Shown one piece after another: positions 10,691 to 22,043 of a stretch of 64,000 bases of DNA (its first letter is position 1; each line of letters begins with the position of its first letter). Under the pieces are notes generated by a model that was given only the letters and a program-made list of their open reading frames with translations, did not search any database and had not been told where the DNA came from. Source of the stretch: Isoetes taiwanensis (Eukaryota > Streptophyta > Lycopodiopsida > Isoetales > Isoetaceae); the NCBI GenBank assembly GCA_021234155.1, contig JAJEKV010000027.1, positions 15,160,891-15,224,890 on the forward strand, written 5' to 3'. Position numbers and translations under genes: made by a program.

Positions 10691-12055
10691 ACCTTGATGC
10701 TTGGCTATCACTTGTGGCAACACCATCTATATGTCCTTGGACAAATTATATCAGGTGACTGACATGCGCGTCAACTTGGCCAAGACCAAGGTGGTCCTCG
10801 TATCGTCTGCACCCCAGCCAAAGGCCCCAACCCTCACTTATCGTGGCCAAAATGTTGAAGTGGTGCCCGCTTACAAATATTTGGAGATGGAGTTCCCGTC
10901 TGCCATGATTTGAGACAATTCCATCCGGTTGCGAGCTGCAGCAGGTTGGAAGGCATTCTTTGCAATGCAGAACAATAGCCACAAGGCGGAAATGTATGAT
11001 TGGGCCCACCAGTCGCACCTATTCAAGGTGCTAGTAGAACCAGTGCTTTTGTATGCGGTCGAGGTCTACGGGCCAGTGGTTTTTCTCACCACTTGGAATG
11101 ACTTGGGGCAGGTGCAGAAAGATTTCTTGGCACGGGGTAAAGTCCACAGTTCCATACTAGATACTGTTGCAGGAGACAGGTTTCTTGCCTCTTCAGAGGG
11201 GGGCCCTTGACAGGCACATATGGATAATATTCGTTTCCTTAACCTCACTTATACTGTGGTAATGGGGCCTCAATGCCTAAAGGTCTGCTGGCGAGAAAAG
11301 AGAGCTCAGTGCCTGGCCAGATAGAATGTGCAGGAGCACAGGTGCATCAGAGTGCAAATGGAGGCAGATCATCACAGTCTCAGACAACACCTTGATACAT
11401 GCTTCCTCAGTAAGCTGTGGGATGCCAGCACCCTTGAACAGATCAAGACGACACATTATCAATGCCATACAAACCCCATATTAGAGCGGGACCCGCAATG
11501 CTACTTGCGCACTCATCTACCCATGAGATCCATTGTCTCTATCCACACAGGTGCACATCATCTCTGAATTGAGACGGGGAGATGGATTGGGGAGCCGCGC
11601 CAAGAGAGGCTTTGTCAACGCTACCAAGTTGGAGCCGTGGAAGACGAATACCACACCCTTCAGAGCTGTCCCGCATATGGTGACATTTGGATATGCTATG
11701 CTGAGTTGGTTCGTCCTGGCCAGCCCCTGCATGAGATGTTGAGTACAGCCTCGATACGGATGTTGGGATCATACCTTCAAGAGGTCATGGATAGCTCGGT
11801 CCTCAGGCACTTGCCTGATATGTGTACATATTTCTTTCCCTCCATGATAGATGTTTGTATAGTTTGACAATAATCCTATTTCTGTCATGTTTTTTCCCCC
11901 AAAAACCCTCCGGGGCGGGGGTTTTTTTAACCCGGACAGTAATATGCTTGATGCGCCTCCTTTTTTGGTCCCATAGGCCAATTGGTCTCCATGGACGACA
12001 AAAACTCTATTCTATTCTATTCTATTTTATTCTATTCTATTCTATTGTATTCTTA
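10690..12055 (+). mobile_element. LINE-A 3' half with (TTCTA)n tail
   Basis: The reverse-transcriptase C-terminal region reads DMRVNLAKTKVVLV, then YRGQNVEVVPAYKYLEMEFP (the thumb block YKYLG in other LINEs). It continues through AAAGWKAFFAMQ and VLVEPVLLYAVEVYG. The tail domain GAVEDEYHTLQSCPAYGDI matches the minus-strand copy near 0.8-1.1 kb. Several stops and frameshifts break it. The 3' UTR contains GGTCCCATAGGCCAATTGG and ends in a (TTCTA)n tract at about 12006-12053. 5' truncated and inactive. Confidence 0.8.
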
Positions 12056-12575
12056 ATGCTTGCTTTCTTAGCAAACTCTGGGATGTGGGCACTTTAGGAC
12101 ATGTTAAAGTGGCACACTACAAACAAGAAATAAATTTCAACTCACACGAGATCCACAACGCTACTTGCATGCACATTTTCCCATGAAGAAGCATTGAGAT
12201 AGGCAAATGGATTCAGAAGGTATGCAAGGACATGCTCTGTTAGTGTTGCTAACAGGGAGCCATTGAGGATGAATGCCATGCCCTCCAAAATTATCCGACG
12301 TTCCACCATATCTGGGCATGCTGTATTGAGTTAGTCCCCCCCTAACTAGTCTACATATGATGTTAGACATGGCCTCAACAGGTTACGGGCATTATATCTT
12401 CAAGAGATCACAAATATGTGCACTCAGATATGTCCTCAGACATGGCATTGAGGTGTACTCTAGTATATCATTATACAGTTTATCAAGCAGGCTTATTACT
12501 GCCAAGGTTTCTTCCTTTGAAAACCCTTGGGGGTAAGGTTTTTTAATCCTGACAATAATACCCTTGTTGTTCTCT
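12056..12575 (+). mobile_element. Second LINE-A fragment, interrupted by LINE-B
   Basis: Directly after the (TTCTA)n tail of the preceding copy, a second LINE-A 3' segment begins. Its SKLWDVGTL... and IEDECHALQNYPTFHHI-like readings parallel 11.41-11.98 kb. It stops at TTCTCT (12570-12575), where a LINE-B copy is inserted. The missing 3' UTR (GAGTCCCATTGGCCAATTAG) resumes after LINE-B near 14530-14575. Confidence 0.65.
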
Positions 12576-14525
12576 CATAGGGGCACTATCGATCACTTGG
12601 TAACTTTGAGGGCATTGATGGATTCTATAAAGGGGTTAAAGAAACCAATCTTTGCAGCATTTGATATGGTCCCAAGAACAAACTTGTGGTCTCGAATGGA
12701 AAGAATTGGCATTCCAGAGGAATATCGTGATGCCATAAGTGTTATGAAAGAGTCCTCGTCCAGTTGTCATTCCCTTCCAATGGCACGGATGTAACTGAAA
12801 GCAATATAGGGGTAAAGCAAGGTTGTCCCTTATCCCTGACACTATTTGGTCTGTTCATAGACGAGTTAGAAGATTGGATAGCAGAACATGGAGGGCTTGG
12901 ATTTTCTCTTGCGGGGTATGTGTTCTCCTTATTATTATACACAGACAATGTCATATTATTATCCAAAAATAAGACAGGGTTGCAGAAACATCTCGATGCG
13001 TTGGCCACATTTTGTGACAATATGGAAATGCAAGTTAATCTAGGGAAACCAAAAATCGTCACCTTCGGAACCAACAAGGATAAGGAACATGAGTTTTGGT
13101 TCAAAGGAAAGACGGTGGAAATTACAGACTCATACAAATACCTGGAATTGATTATAGACAAGCAGTTTAGATGGAGAAAGACAGTAGAACAGAGAACAAA
13201 TGGAGGGTTACGGGCACTCTTTGCAATGCAAAAGAAATGTAAGAACACATATATATGGAACTTTGGCCTGAAAAAATGTTATCTAAGACGCTTGTTCAAT
13301 CAGTTATCTTGTATGGATGTGAAACTTGGAAACCAATTCTTTCATTGGAATTGTGGAAAAAAATAGAAAAAATATAAAAAAATTTCTCACGCACTGAATT
13401 AAGAGTTAAGGTCCAGATGCCTTATGAAATGATGATGGCTGAATGCAATATGCTACCTTTAGAGGGAGAAGCCTTGTGTCAAACCTTGACATACTTGAAG
13501 AAGGTGCTAGCGATGGAAGATAACAGATATCCAAAACTGGAGATGTTTTTTTTTTTGAAGGAACGAGATGATTTTCTCATTAATGAAGGAAAAACATTAC
13601 AAAAATTTTGGCAGCCAATAGAGTACATGCCAAAAAACAAAGCAAAAGCTTTTTAGACTTAAGATATCCAAAATATGATCGTCAAAGTTTAGAGAAGAAG
13701 CAGAATAAAGTTTAGTTGACCTCGTCAGCCCTAAAAAAGTCTTCGGGTAGTCTTCAGACGCTGGATTGTATTATGAAATCCAATAATATTCACAAAATTG
13801 TGCTGCTCCAAAAAAGATGTGATGCTAAAACTGGCTATGTTCGAAAGCTCTTGCAAAGAGTGGTATGCGGATTTACAAAAGTGGCTTGAGAAATGGAACA
13901 TGAAACTAGATGACTTCGATCCACATAAGATTAGGGAATGGGTGACTACGAACATGATGCAAAAGATAAGGGCACAAGCAAGAAAAAAGATGGAAGACTA
14001 TCGGGATAATATGAATCCAAGACTAATAGGTGCGAGCTATCTAGTTGAAAACATTCCAATAAAAATGAAACACACCATATGTAGGATGAGATTAAGCTGG
14101 CATTGTTTAGGGGTAGAAATAGGCAGATGGAAAAAGATTCCAAGGGAACAGAGACACTGCAAAATTTGTGGATGTGATGAAATAGAAGACGAGAAACATG
14201 CAGTCCTGATATGTCCAACTTATCAAAACATTAGGCATAAGTATGTGATTATTGCAGACTCACTAGTTACATTCTTTGAATTGCCAACTAGAAATATTGG
14301 CAATCATTTGATTGAAATGTTGCAACAGAGAGAATCACATATAATTGAATTAAAGAAGTTGATAGGAGACATTGACGAGGAGATTGAGAGGTCAGAGCAT
14401 GAAGATGCTCCATTCTCTGGAAGCACTTCAATTGATGTATATTTTGATGATGTATTAGAGATATGAATGTCCTATAGACCTGATGTCTCAGTTGACATAA
14501 TAGAATAAATCATTTCATTTCATTT
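12576..14525 (+). mobile_element. LINE-B 5'-truncated copy with (CATTT)n tail
   Basis: The copy starts inside the RT domain (GTIDHLVTLRALMDS, equal to the same block in the full LINE-B near 48.08 kb). It continues through IGVKQGCPLSLTLFGLFIDE and a mutated catalytic box (YTDNVILL instead of YADDIVIL). The thumb YKYLELIIDKQFRW follows, then the C-terminal SWHCLGVEIGRW and CKICGCDEIEDEKHAVLICP zinc-like block. Frame breaks occur near 13.36 and 13.65 kb. The 222-codon frame at 13798-14466 preserves the C terminus. It ends in CATTTCATTTCATTTC at 14511-14526. TTCTCT occurs on both sides (12570-12575 and 14524-14529) and is likely the target-site duplication. Confidence 0.8.
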
Positions 14526-14529
14526 CTCT

Positions 14530-14580
14530 GTTTGAGTCCCATTGGCCAATTAGTCTACGTGGACAATAACCATTTGTTCG
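14530..14580 (+). mobile_element. LINE-A 3' UTR remainder after the nested LINE-B
   Basis: The GAGTCCCATTGGCCAATTAG stretch matches the LINE-A terminal region at 0.6 kb and 11.97 kb. Its position shows that LINE-B inserted within an older LINE-A copy. Confidence 0.6.
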
Positions 14581-16589
14581 CTCATTTTTAATTGAAAAAA
14601 TAGAGCTAAACAAAAGGAGATATAAAAAGAATCAAAAGGCATGGGCTATTACAAACAAGGTGCTGCGCACGGAGGGTTGCCCTCCGTAACCCGAGAGTGA
14701 AATGGCTTAAATCACATTTCAAAGTCATGTTTTCGAGCATATACTAACATATACTTGGAATATGCCACAAACCCACATGGACGAGGGTTTTTCCCTTAGG
14801 AGTAACCCAAAAAACTAGACTCAAACATATCAGTGGAATGCTATTTCCATGCCCAATTCATAATTCATAAGGCAAGGCATTCAAATACGCTAATAACTCA
14901 CGAATTGAAAGTTGCAAATAGGAAAAAGAAACACAATCCATTGGTTCCATTCAAACCTTGAACATATCGAAAGACGAGAAGCAAGAATGATGATTTCGTT
15001 GGTGTTTTAGTTTTCTTTATCGGGGCTCAACACATGCACGCACTGTAGCCCGATTCTCCAAGATTCAAGGAATTCGATTTTTTATTGCTATTTTTGTTTC
15101 TAAATTTGAAATTGCCTCCAAGATTTCCAACCACCTTTATTGATTTTAGTACTAAATTGGGGGACAAAAGGGACATCAAAAATGAGACACCCCAGTGTGC
15201 AGACATTTGTTTGTTTCTAAAACTACAAGGTTGAATCCATTATTAATGTTCGACATTTTATGGTAATCTCTCAATATCATAACCATCATAACTGTATTTA
15301 AAGGCACCGATTTAAATAAAGTGTTTAAAATAATCCCAGCTATGTAAAACTGCCTTCTTAATGAATGACCCATAATCATTTTCTTTGCCAAGGCTTGTAT
15401 CATGAATCTATGTTTTTGTTTCTAGCATTTTCTTCAAGCCAATGTGGTTGTTTAGAAGTTGGCGATATCAAACATATGGCAAAGAAATCGTAATCACGTT
15501 GCTTGCATAGGAGTAACAATTTACTTCTTATATTCTATGATATAACAATAACCTTAGCTACAAGGCTTTTCTAAACTAACCTAAAAACTATTCGTTGCAT
15601 CGAACCAAATACACTTATTTCCCATGCACTCGAGATGGATATAAACTTTAATGTAGCATTTACTCGGGGATAGATTCATCACAAATTTAAGTGCCCTGTT
15701 GCTTGAACACTATGTGGTACCATTTAAATTTTGAGGCAACTTAATTATAACCACACATCCTTCTACTATTAGCTAACATCAAAAGAACAACACTTTGATG
15801 TGTCAACATCTTACTTTTTTTTTGGGAAGGGAAAAAATAGTCTGGCTATTATTAGAACAAAGTGGCACCCTTGTTATATTTGGGAATTTATTTCGTTTTG
15901 TTAAGAAATCCCTCTTCATACACATAAATTTCCTACACGCCTAAGAAGATTGCCATTTGGCTAGCCGTTAATTTTTTCCATGCATTCGAGTTGAATCATA
16001 GCTGCTTCAATAATTGTTTCATTATATTTAAACAGTTGTTATTCTTCGTGGAAATTGCTCCAAGAAACTAGGATCATTATTGTAAAACAAATCAAATAAA
16101 ATGAAGGGAACTCAAGCCCTACGACCACCAAAGATTTACACTTTTCTATACGGCATGGGCATTAACAAGGTAGGCAGGTGAGATCCAAGAACTAGGAGCA
16201 GCCAATGGAGGAAAAATACGTTGATTTACTATAATTTCAAGGCGACTAAAATTTCGGGATCAACATGCGATTTCTGGGATCAACAAGAGGTATAACTTTT
16301 TGGCTTGGAATCAACAAGAGGTAAACGTTCTAGCCTAGGATCAACAAGACCATATAAGCAAAGAGCCATAAAGCCTATCAATTTCTCAAAACTTGCTCTC
16401 CTCATCTTATAAAATGGTTGCGATACATAAATTGGCGACTTTCCAAAACATCATTTTAGTTATGTGCTCGATGAGTACATGCTTTGTGAACAGGGGCCAT
16501 AAGAAATGAAGTTTACAAGGCTCTTCAAGATGAGCTGAAAACTAAACAAACCTAAGTATAGCTGAAGATCATTCAACCTCAAATCTTTT
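14580..16589. other. No gene seen; one dispersed-repeat relative
   Basis: AT-rich sequence. At 14735-14815 a block with ACATATACTTGGAATATGCC, CCCACATGGACGAGGG and AGTAACCC resembles the tandem units at 21.18-21.50 kb. A short GGAGGGTTGCCCTCC palindrome lies at about 14674-14689. No reading frame beyond 75 codons is convincing. Confidence 0.35.
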
Positions 16590-17308
16590 CTAACCGAAAC
16601 TGCCGGTGAGAACAATGGCTCCACTAACCAAGCAATCAATTATAATAAATATGGAAGTGCACAGAAGAAACTCAAGTTTCTCTTCTGGTCCTCCGCCTTG
16701 CTCCACTTGATTCATCTCCCTCCTTCTCAATTCACCAGATGCGTCTGTCTCGGCAACATCTGAAGCTTCTTTTTTGGCTTGATCATCAGGGGAACTAATA
16801 TCTTCCTTGTTGGCCTTTCCGACAGGAACCTGAAATGCAAATACCATTTGTTAAGAAAACCTCTGGACCATCTTAAAAGGTGCACAAAGCATCTATGTTA
16901 AGAAAACCTCTGGACCATCTTAAAAGGTGGACAAAGCATCTGATTGGGACATGTTATAACGTTAGTTGCTGTTTTCTTTCCACCAAACAGAAGCTTGTAT
17001 AAGAAAAACAAAGTATATCCTGGATTTTTGTTTTAGTTAAGAGAACAAAGATAAACCCATTCCCAAATGCTAACCGCTCATTAAGTTATGCATTGTATAG
17101 TATGTATTTGAGTACTTAAATACATATAATGAATGCATTTAAGATACTAAACACATTAAAAAAATCTTAAGATTAAAATACAAGCTATAGAACGAAGACA
17201 AGAAACATGAAAAACACTTTGACGGTGAACAAACCTTGACGGGGAACAAATGGACACAAACCTTCATGAGGTGAATAATCCATGGCATATGCTTTTTCTT
17301 TCCGGAAG
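16590..17308 (-). CDS. Possible two-exon 3' coding region (calnexin tail candidate)
   Basis: The exon at 17308-17262 reads SGKKKHMPWIIHLMK and has an AG acceptor and a GT donor. It joins in phase to the exon at 16829-16590, which reads VPVGKANKEDISSPDDQAKK, then a mixed acidic/basic stretch containing ELRRRE, and a hydrophobic end before the stop. A short GKK after a transmembrane helix followed by a charged tail with clustered arginines is how plant calnexins end. The order on the minus strand would fit the calnexin remnant upstream at 19.6-20.8 kb. The transmembrane exon was not found, so this assignment is inference. A 47-base tandem duplication (GTTAAGAAAACCTCTGG...) lies in the intron at about 16850-16943. 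Confidence 0.3.
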
Positions 17309-17309
17309 C

Positions 17310-18264
17310 TGCAGTATTAAAACCTTGAAATTTTACAAAAAAAAGGTATTACAAAGGCACATTCATTGATGGGTTTCCTATCCCGAAACATATTAAGGAT
17401 AGCAGCAGCAGGCTAATCATCAGATTCTAGCAAATTTAATGAATTCTGCCTATTTTAGTGAAGGAGAGTTTGACCATAATTGACTCTTATGTTTCATATA
17501 ATGTAGAAGCCAAATATCAGTGCTAACAATGATAAGCACAGAGAAATACTAAACAGTACTCCTTTTTCATACGCCATTAATGATGAAAACCTTGACAATA
17601 TAAGGGCTATGAAGAGCAGAAGACAGACGAGAAATCACATTATGAAATACATTATATCTTTTTCTAACAATCCCTACATGTTGCAGAGTTACTCGAATTT
17701 TGTAACAAGGGCAATACAAACTTTATAAAGCAGTTATATATGGGCGATTGCTGGGAGAAGTCTTTTGATTTAAATATGGGACGATTGTTGGAAAGATTCT
17801 TTTAATTGCAACTCTGTTCTTCATTACTTCAACATATGCAGCATGTGACCATCACATGTATTTCTAGCTGCAGCAACCATCACAAAGCTTGCTAAAACAG
17901 TTATCTTCCACACCACCCAATGTTTTTTCCCTCCAGTAATATACAATCCTCCACTTCAAGCATGTCTAAATGAATCTCAGCAGTAGCAGTAAAAATAGCA
18001 GTAGCAGTAGCATGATGTTCTTGCACATTTAGGTACATTGTTTGTTTACCCTGGCTATACCTATGAGCCTAGTCACATTCGTCTCTTACCTCTTAGTCCG
18101 GACATTAGGAACATACAGTTCCAGCTGAAGTTTGGATGGGAAGTCGGTCATTCCTTTCTAACACTGCCACCAGCAACTTTGTAACATTTCATCAAGTATT
18201 TATGTCCATACAAATCCACTGGAAACAGGAACACTAACTGTAACGGCAGTGTATATAGTGATCT
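17310..18264. other. Intergenic or intronic sequence without a supported gene
   Basis: AT-rich. A short AGCAGTAGCAGTA microsatellite occurs at about 17980-18013. If the calnexin model is right, this is intron and PPR 3' flank. Confidence 0.35.
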
Positions 18265-19552
18265 TCAAATGCTAGGTGGCAAAAAGTTGTTCCTTCTTTT
18301 CTTATTGGACGTGTCCAATGGTGGAAGTCCTAACCACTTCTTAAACTCTTCCATTTCCTGGAGGTCTCGCTGATGTTTATCAATCCTTCTCTGGGATCTG
18401 TGCTTGCTTGTGAACCGTGTTAGGTGATACTTGAGGAAAAGATCCTTAAACGCAATTCTGTCAAGTGGAATATGGAATGCATCCGCATAGGCAACCAACT
18501 CTGAAGCTCTTTTAAAATAAGCGCCTTTCACAAAGGCATACAACAAGGCATCAGTTAGATCTTTACTTAATTTAAACACCTCAACTCCATTTCTATTTTT
18601 TTCTAAATCTTGTCTGATACAAGACCAGAGGAGCAATACCTCTTGCATCTGGTTTTTTGTAACCAGACCTTTGACAAGACACCAGTAGGTTGTTGAGGTT
18701 GGCTGCACACCTGATTCAACCATGTCATTTAATGACCTCTTTGCTTCATGTATCAATAAAGACTTTGACAAATACTCTATCACAAAATTCCATGTGGAAA
18801 TATTCACTTCGACATTTGGATGATTCTGTACTGTGTTTAACACTTTCGTCACCATTGATGCTTGCTTATCAGACGCATATGGATGTATAAGAGATACATA
18901 TGCTCTTTCAGGTGGCATAAGCCGCATCTCCATCAAATTCTTTAGCATGTTATGGGCACCTAACTTGTCATTAGCACGAATAAGAGCTTCCATATATGGA
19001 CCATATGTTGCAGAAATAGGATCCACTCCTGTTGTCTTCATGTTTTCCAACAGTGCTTCAGCCTTTTCCACTTGATCTGTGGTACAGTAACCCTGAATTA
19101 AGGAATTGTATGCATAAACACTTGCAGGCTTGTTATGAGCTGCCATGTACAGGATAATAGTCTCTGCTGCATCAATTCCCGAGACAACCAAAGCCCAGAT
19201 AACCCCTGCCTGAGTAACTTCTGTTGTTGAATCTCCAGCATTGATTTTTTGAAGAAGTTTTACAGCATCGTCTAGCCTTCCTTCTTTTGCATAAGCCTGT
19301 AGCAGATCTGCATACATTTGTTTATCAGGCAGAACATGTCCAAGCCAAGATTGCAGCTTATCATCTTCAAGTGATTGCAACTTATCATGTCCAAGAGACT
19401 CCTTATTTGTTTCTACTGTATCAGGTTGCACCAAGCTCATAAGTTTTTCCGCTTCATAACTCCCAAAGGACTTAAAACCAAAATTGGCTGCTTCCCTCCT
19501 TTCTCCAGGAGTCCCTGTTTGTTGAGAGAAGCCCTGATCAATCATCAAGAAT
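18265..19552 (-). CDS. P-class pentatricopeptide repeat (PPR) protein, 3' exon or short gene
   Basis: PPR proteins bind RNA in plant organelles through tandem 35-residue helical hairpins. About six repeats are visible in order: KQMYADLLQAYAKEGRLDDA; VYAYNSLIQGYCTTDQVEKA; ATYGPYMEALIRANDKLGAH; RAYVSLIHPYASDKQASMV; TWNFVIEYLSKSLLIHEAKR; TTYWCLVKGLVTKNQMQEV. There is no E/DYW domain; a basic C-terminal tail (HRSQRRIDKHQRDLQ, EFKKWLGLPPLD) ends at the stop at 18265. The frame is uninterrupted for 429 codons. An AG acceptor sits at 19553-19554, so it may be a last exon; alternatively an ATG at 19545 (MIDQGFSQQTG) could start it. No organelle targeting peptide is evident from that ATG. Upstream the same open frame runs into a calnexin exon. 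Confidence 0.8.
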
Positions 19553-19555
19553 CTG

Positions 19556-20830
19556 AAAACTAAATGTAACAAAATTTGCTCCCTCTGAGATGCCAGGAAA
19601 GGAACATCTGCAACTTTATGCAGTAATTCGAATACTTTTCCCTGCAAAAGCACAGACACATTACAGCACTGCAAGACAAAGATCCAATTGGCACAAAGAC
19701 AATTTCAAAATAAGTGTTTACTTGAATATCGGTTAGGGAAGAAGTGGATTCTTCCTTGGCCTGTTCTAACTTTTCCTTTGCTTTCTCTACGTCATACTTC
19801 ACTTTCCATGTCCAGCTAAAGATTCGTCACTAGCAACTAGGATATTGTCAAAAAGAATGCCATCTTGCATAGTCCAGATCTCAATGCCAATAACACCAAT
19901 AGGCTCTAAATTTGGCCTCTCCAATTCGAAGTACTCGGGATTTGGAATTTCCCTAGGGCCCAGATACTCTCGTAAGCAGGATTGTCAATCATTGGAGGGT
20001 ACCATTTACCCTTGTACTGAGGATTTCTTTTCATGGGACGTTTCCACTCCCCACATCCAGGAGCTTCTTCACATTTAGGGTTGGTAATCTTTGGAGGCTC
20101 CCATTCTCCATCCTCCTCATCATCCCAATCTTCTGGCTTGGTTGCCTCTGGATCATCAACCTCATCAGGTTCATCATCCAGCCATCCTTCAGGCTTTACT
20201 GCATCCACATCTTCAATCTCCATAGGTGCATCTTCGTCCCAGTTGTCTGGCTTAGTTGCCACAGGATCAGGATCTTCGCATGCTCATCTGGAATGGTCTT
20301 TGGAGGAATTACTGCTGGCTCAAATTCACTTGAACGCAGATCTACCTTCTTTTCCTCTTTGCCATCAATAAGTATTTTGAAGGTGTTGTTGGGGTAGAGC
20401 ACGGCAGTATAAACATGAGAGAGCTTATCCACAACAGGGGAAGGAGGAAACTTGAAATCATGTTCTATATGTTTGTCGGAATTAGGAGCCTTGTGCCGAA
20501 AGATAAAATGAACCTTGTTGTTGGCACCACACTTGTCAGGTCCAAACATTATATTATAGAATATGGTGACTCGTTAATAAACTGATCTAGGTTCCAACCT
20601 GCTGCTTGTGGAAGCAAAAACTTCAAATATGCACCCCCACATTCTAAACCTTTCTGAAGCCTCATACCGTATTGAAGAACTACAGTACCGTCCTTAGAAT
20701 TTATTACAGAAGGAAGATCTACGGCTATTCCATATTTTTTTCCGTGCTCCGCCACGAAGCGTACCATAGTCCCCGTGCCCCTCGCTCTTTTTCTCGCTTC
20801 CATTTTCCTAAAAACACAAGAAATTTCAAA
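19556..20830 (-). pseudogene. Calnexin-like gene remnant, multiple frameshifts
   Basis: Calnexin is an ER lectin chaperone for N-glycoproteins. The minus strand encodes, in order, SKDGTVVLQYGMRLQKGLEC and a YLKFLLP lectin-domain block, FGPDKCGANNKVHFIFRHK, DKLSHVYTAVLYPNN, then the P-domain repeats ([66 protein letters not shown]). The C-lobe ([19 protein letters not shown]) follows. It is broken by about five bases inserted after SPYSI near 20550, loss of one P-domain segment plus a one-base shift near 20276, and shifts near 19960 and 19818. A further exon at 19641-19560 (GKVFELLHKVADVPFL) follows an intact GT-AG intron (19721-19642), so this is not a processed copy. The signal peptide and transmembrane helix were not found. 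Confidence 0.8.
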
Positions 20831-21174
20831 GATCATTCCCCGCGCGGCGCAAAACCGAACATTTCCCATTCCATGCCCCGGCAACAGAAGGCGATGCGAT
20901 TCGCTGAAGCTTTTGCTCTCGTGCCAAATCCCTATATCCAAGACTGATCACCACATTTCACCATATTTAGACACGAAGCCGATCCCGACGATGAGTTCAA
21001 CCTTAGAAAACTGTGGTCGTTGGCGCAACCGCTTGACGCCATCCGAACATCATCACAAAGCCGCCATCTTTTCCATGGTTGCAACCTCTTCCTGAGTAAG
21101 CTTGGCGGGCGAATCCGAAAAACACTATCATATAGACATGGATCAATCCCTCTTCGTAATGCTGCTGCGTGACA

Positions 21175-21500
21175 TGACCACCGGACCTCGACCGCCAAGG
21201 AATGGGGCCGATGACCGAGTTTACAGTGCGTGCCAGCTTTTTGAGCGGTCCACCAACATATGCTAGGCATATGCCGGCATATACCTGGATATGCCCACAT
21301 ACCCACATAAACGAAGGTTTGCCCCCCTAGGGCAACCCACCGGACCTCGACCTGCCAAGGAATGGGGCTGGATGACCGAGAGTTTACAGGCAGCAGCCAG
21401 TTTGGAGCAGTCACCAACATATACTAGGCATATGCCGGCATATACCTGGATATGCCCACATACCCACATAAACGAAGGTTTGCCCCTCTAGGGGCAACCC
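21175..21500. repeat. Tandem repeat, two units of about 160 bases
   Basis: Both units begin ACCGGACCTCGACC and share GGCATATGCCGGCATATACC, CCACATAAACGAAGGTTTGC and a CCCTAGGGGCAACCC-like end. The first unit is about 21179-21337, the second about 21338-21499. A diverged single relative lies at 14735-14815, so the unit is part of a dispersed family, possibly a short non-autonomous element. Confidence 0.6.
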
Positions 21501-21990
21501 AAAAAGAAAAAAGAGCTCTGCAATCATTAATAAATCATCAATTCTTGATCTAAATATAAGGAAAGTTAAAATCTCGAAATACTACGATAGCAGACTTGCA
21601 ATGGCAATAAAACAAATAAATCCAGATGCAGTTTGTTTTAGAAGCTCAAATCTAAGCAAAAAGGAATGTGCGCTCTTCAAAATAGTGAGGAATGGATATG
21701 TTGGATTGCAGCAGTCATGAACACCTCAAGTGCAGGTATTCTTTTAGTATGGAAGAAAGATATCAAGGTCTTTGATTCCATGGTGGATAGATTTGGAAGG
21801 TGGTCTAATTTTATGGCACGAGGACAAAAAAATTATGGGATTTAAAGTCTCAAGTAGGGGTACTCTATGGACCATTCTAAGATAGAAAAAAATGAAAGAC
21901 TCTGAAAAGCATTTTGCCTAGATGGTGCTTAAACATGGTAGAAGCTCCTAAGAATAGAAAAGAGGTAACCTCGAAAACTGTGAATGGATC
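21500..21990 (+). mobile_element. Probable L1-like endonuclease-region fragment
   Basis: A broken reading contains NTSSAGILLVWKKDIKVFDS and VDRFGRWSNF, and just after it VGVLYG. This pattern (a Gly-rich ILL.W segment followed by a strand and .YG) resembles the middle of plant L1 AP-endonuclease domains. No catalytic residues are secure and no ends are defined. Confidence 0.35.
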
Positions 21991-22043
21991 TCATGGCGTA
22001 AGCTGCTAGAGGGTCTTAGTTTACTGGAACTTGATGGAAATAG

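Noticed and set aside
20672-21095. Plus-strand frames of about 90-106 codons opposite the calnexin N-terminal region
   Set aside because: They lie antisense to the recognisable calnexin coding blocks and have no domain support.
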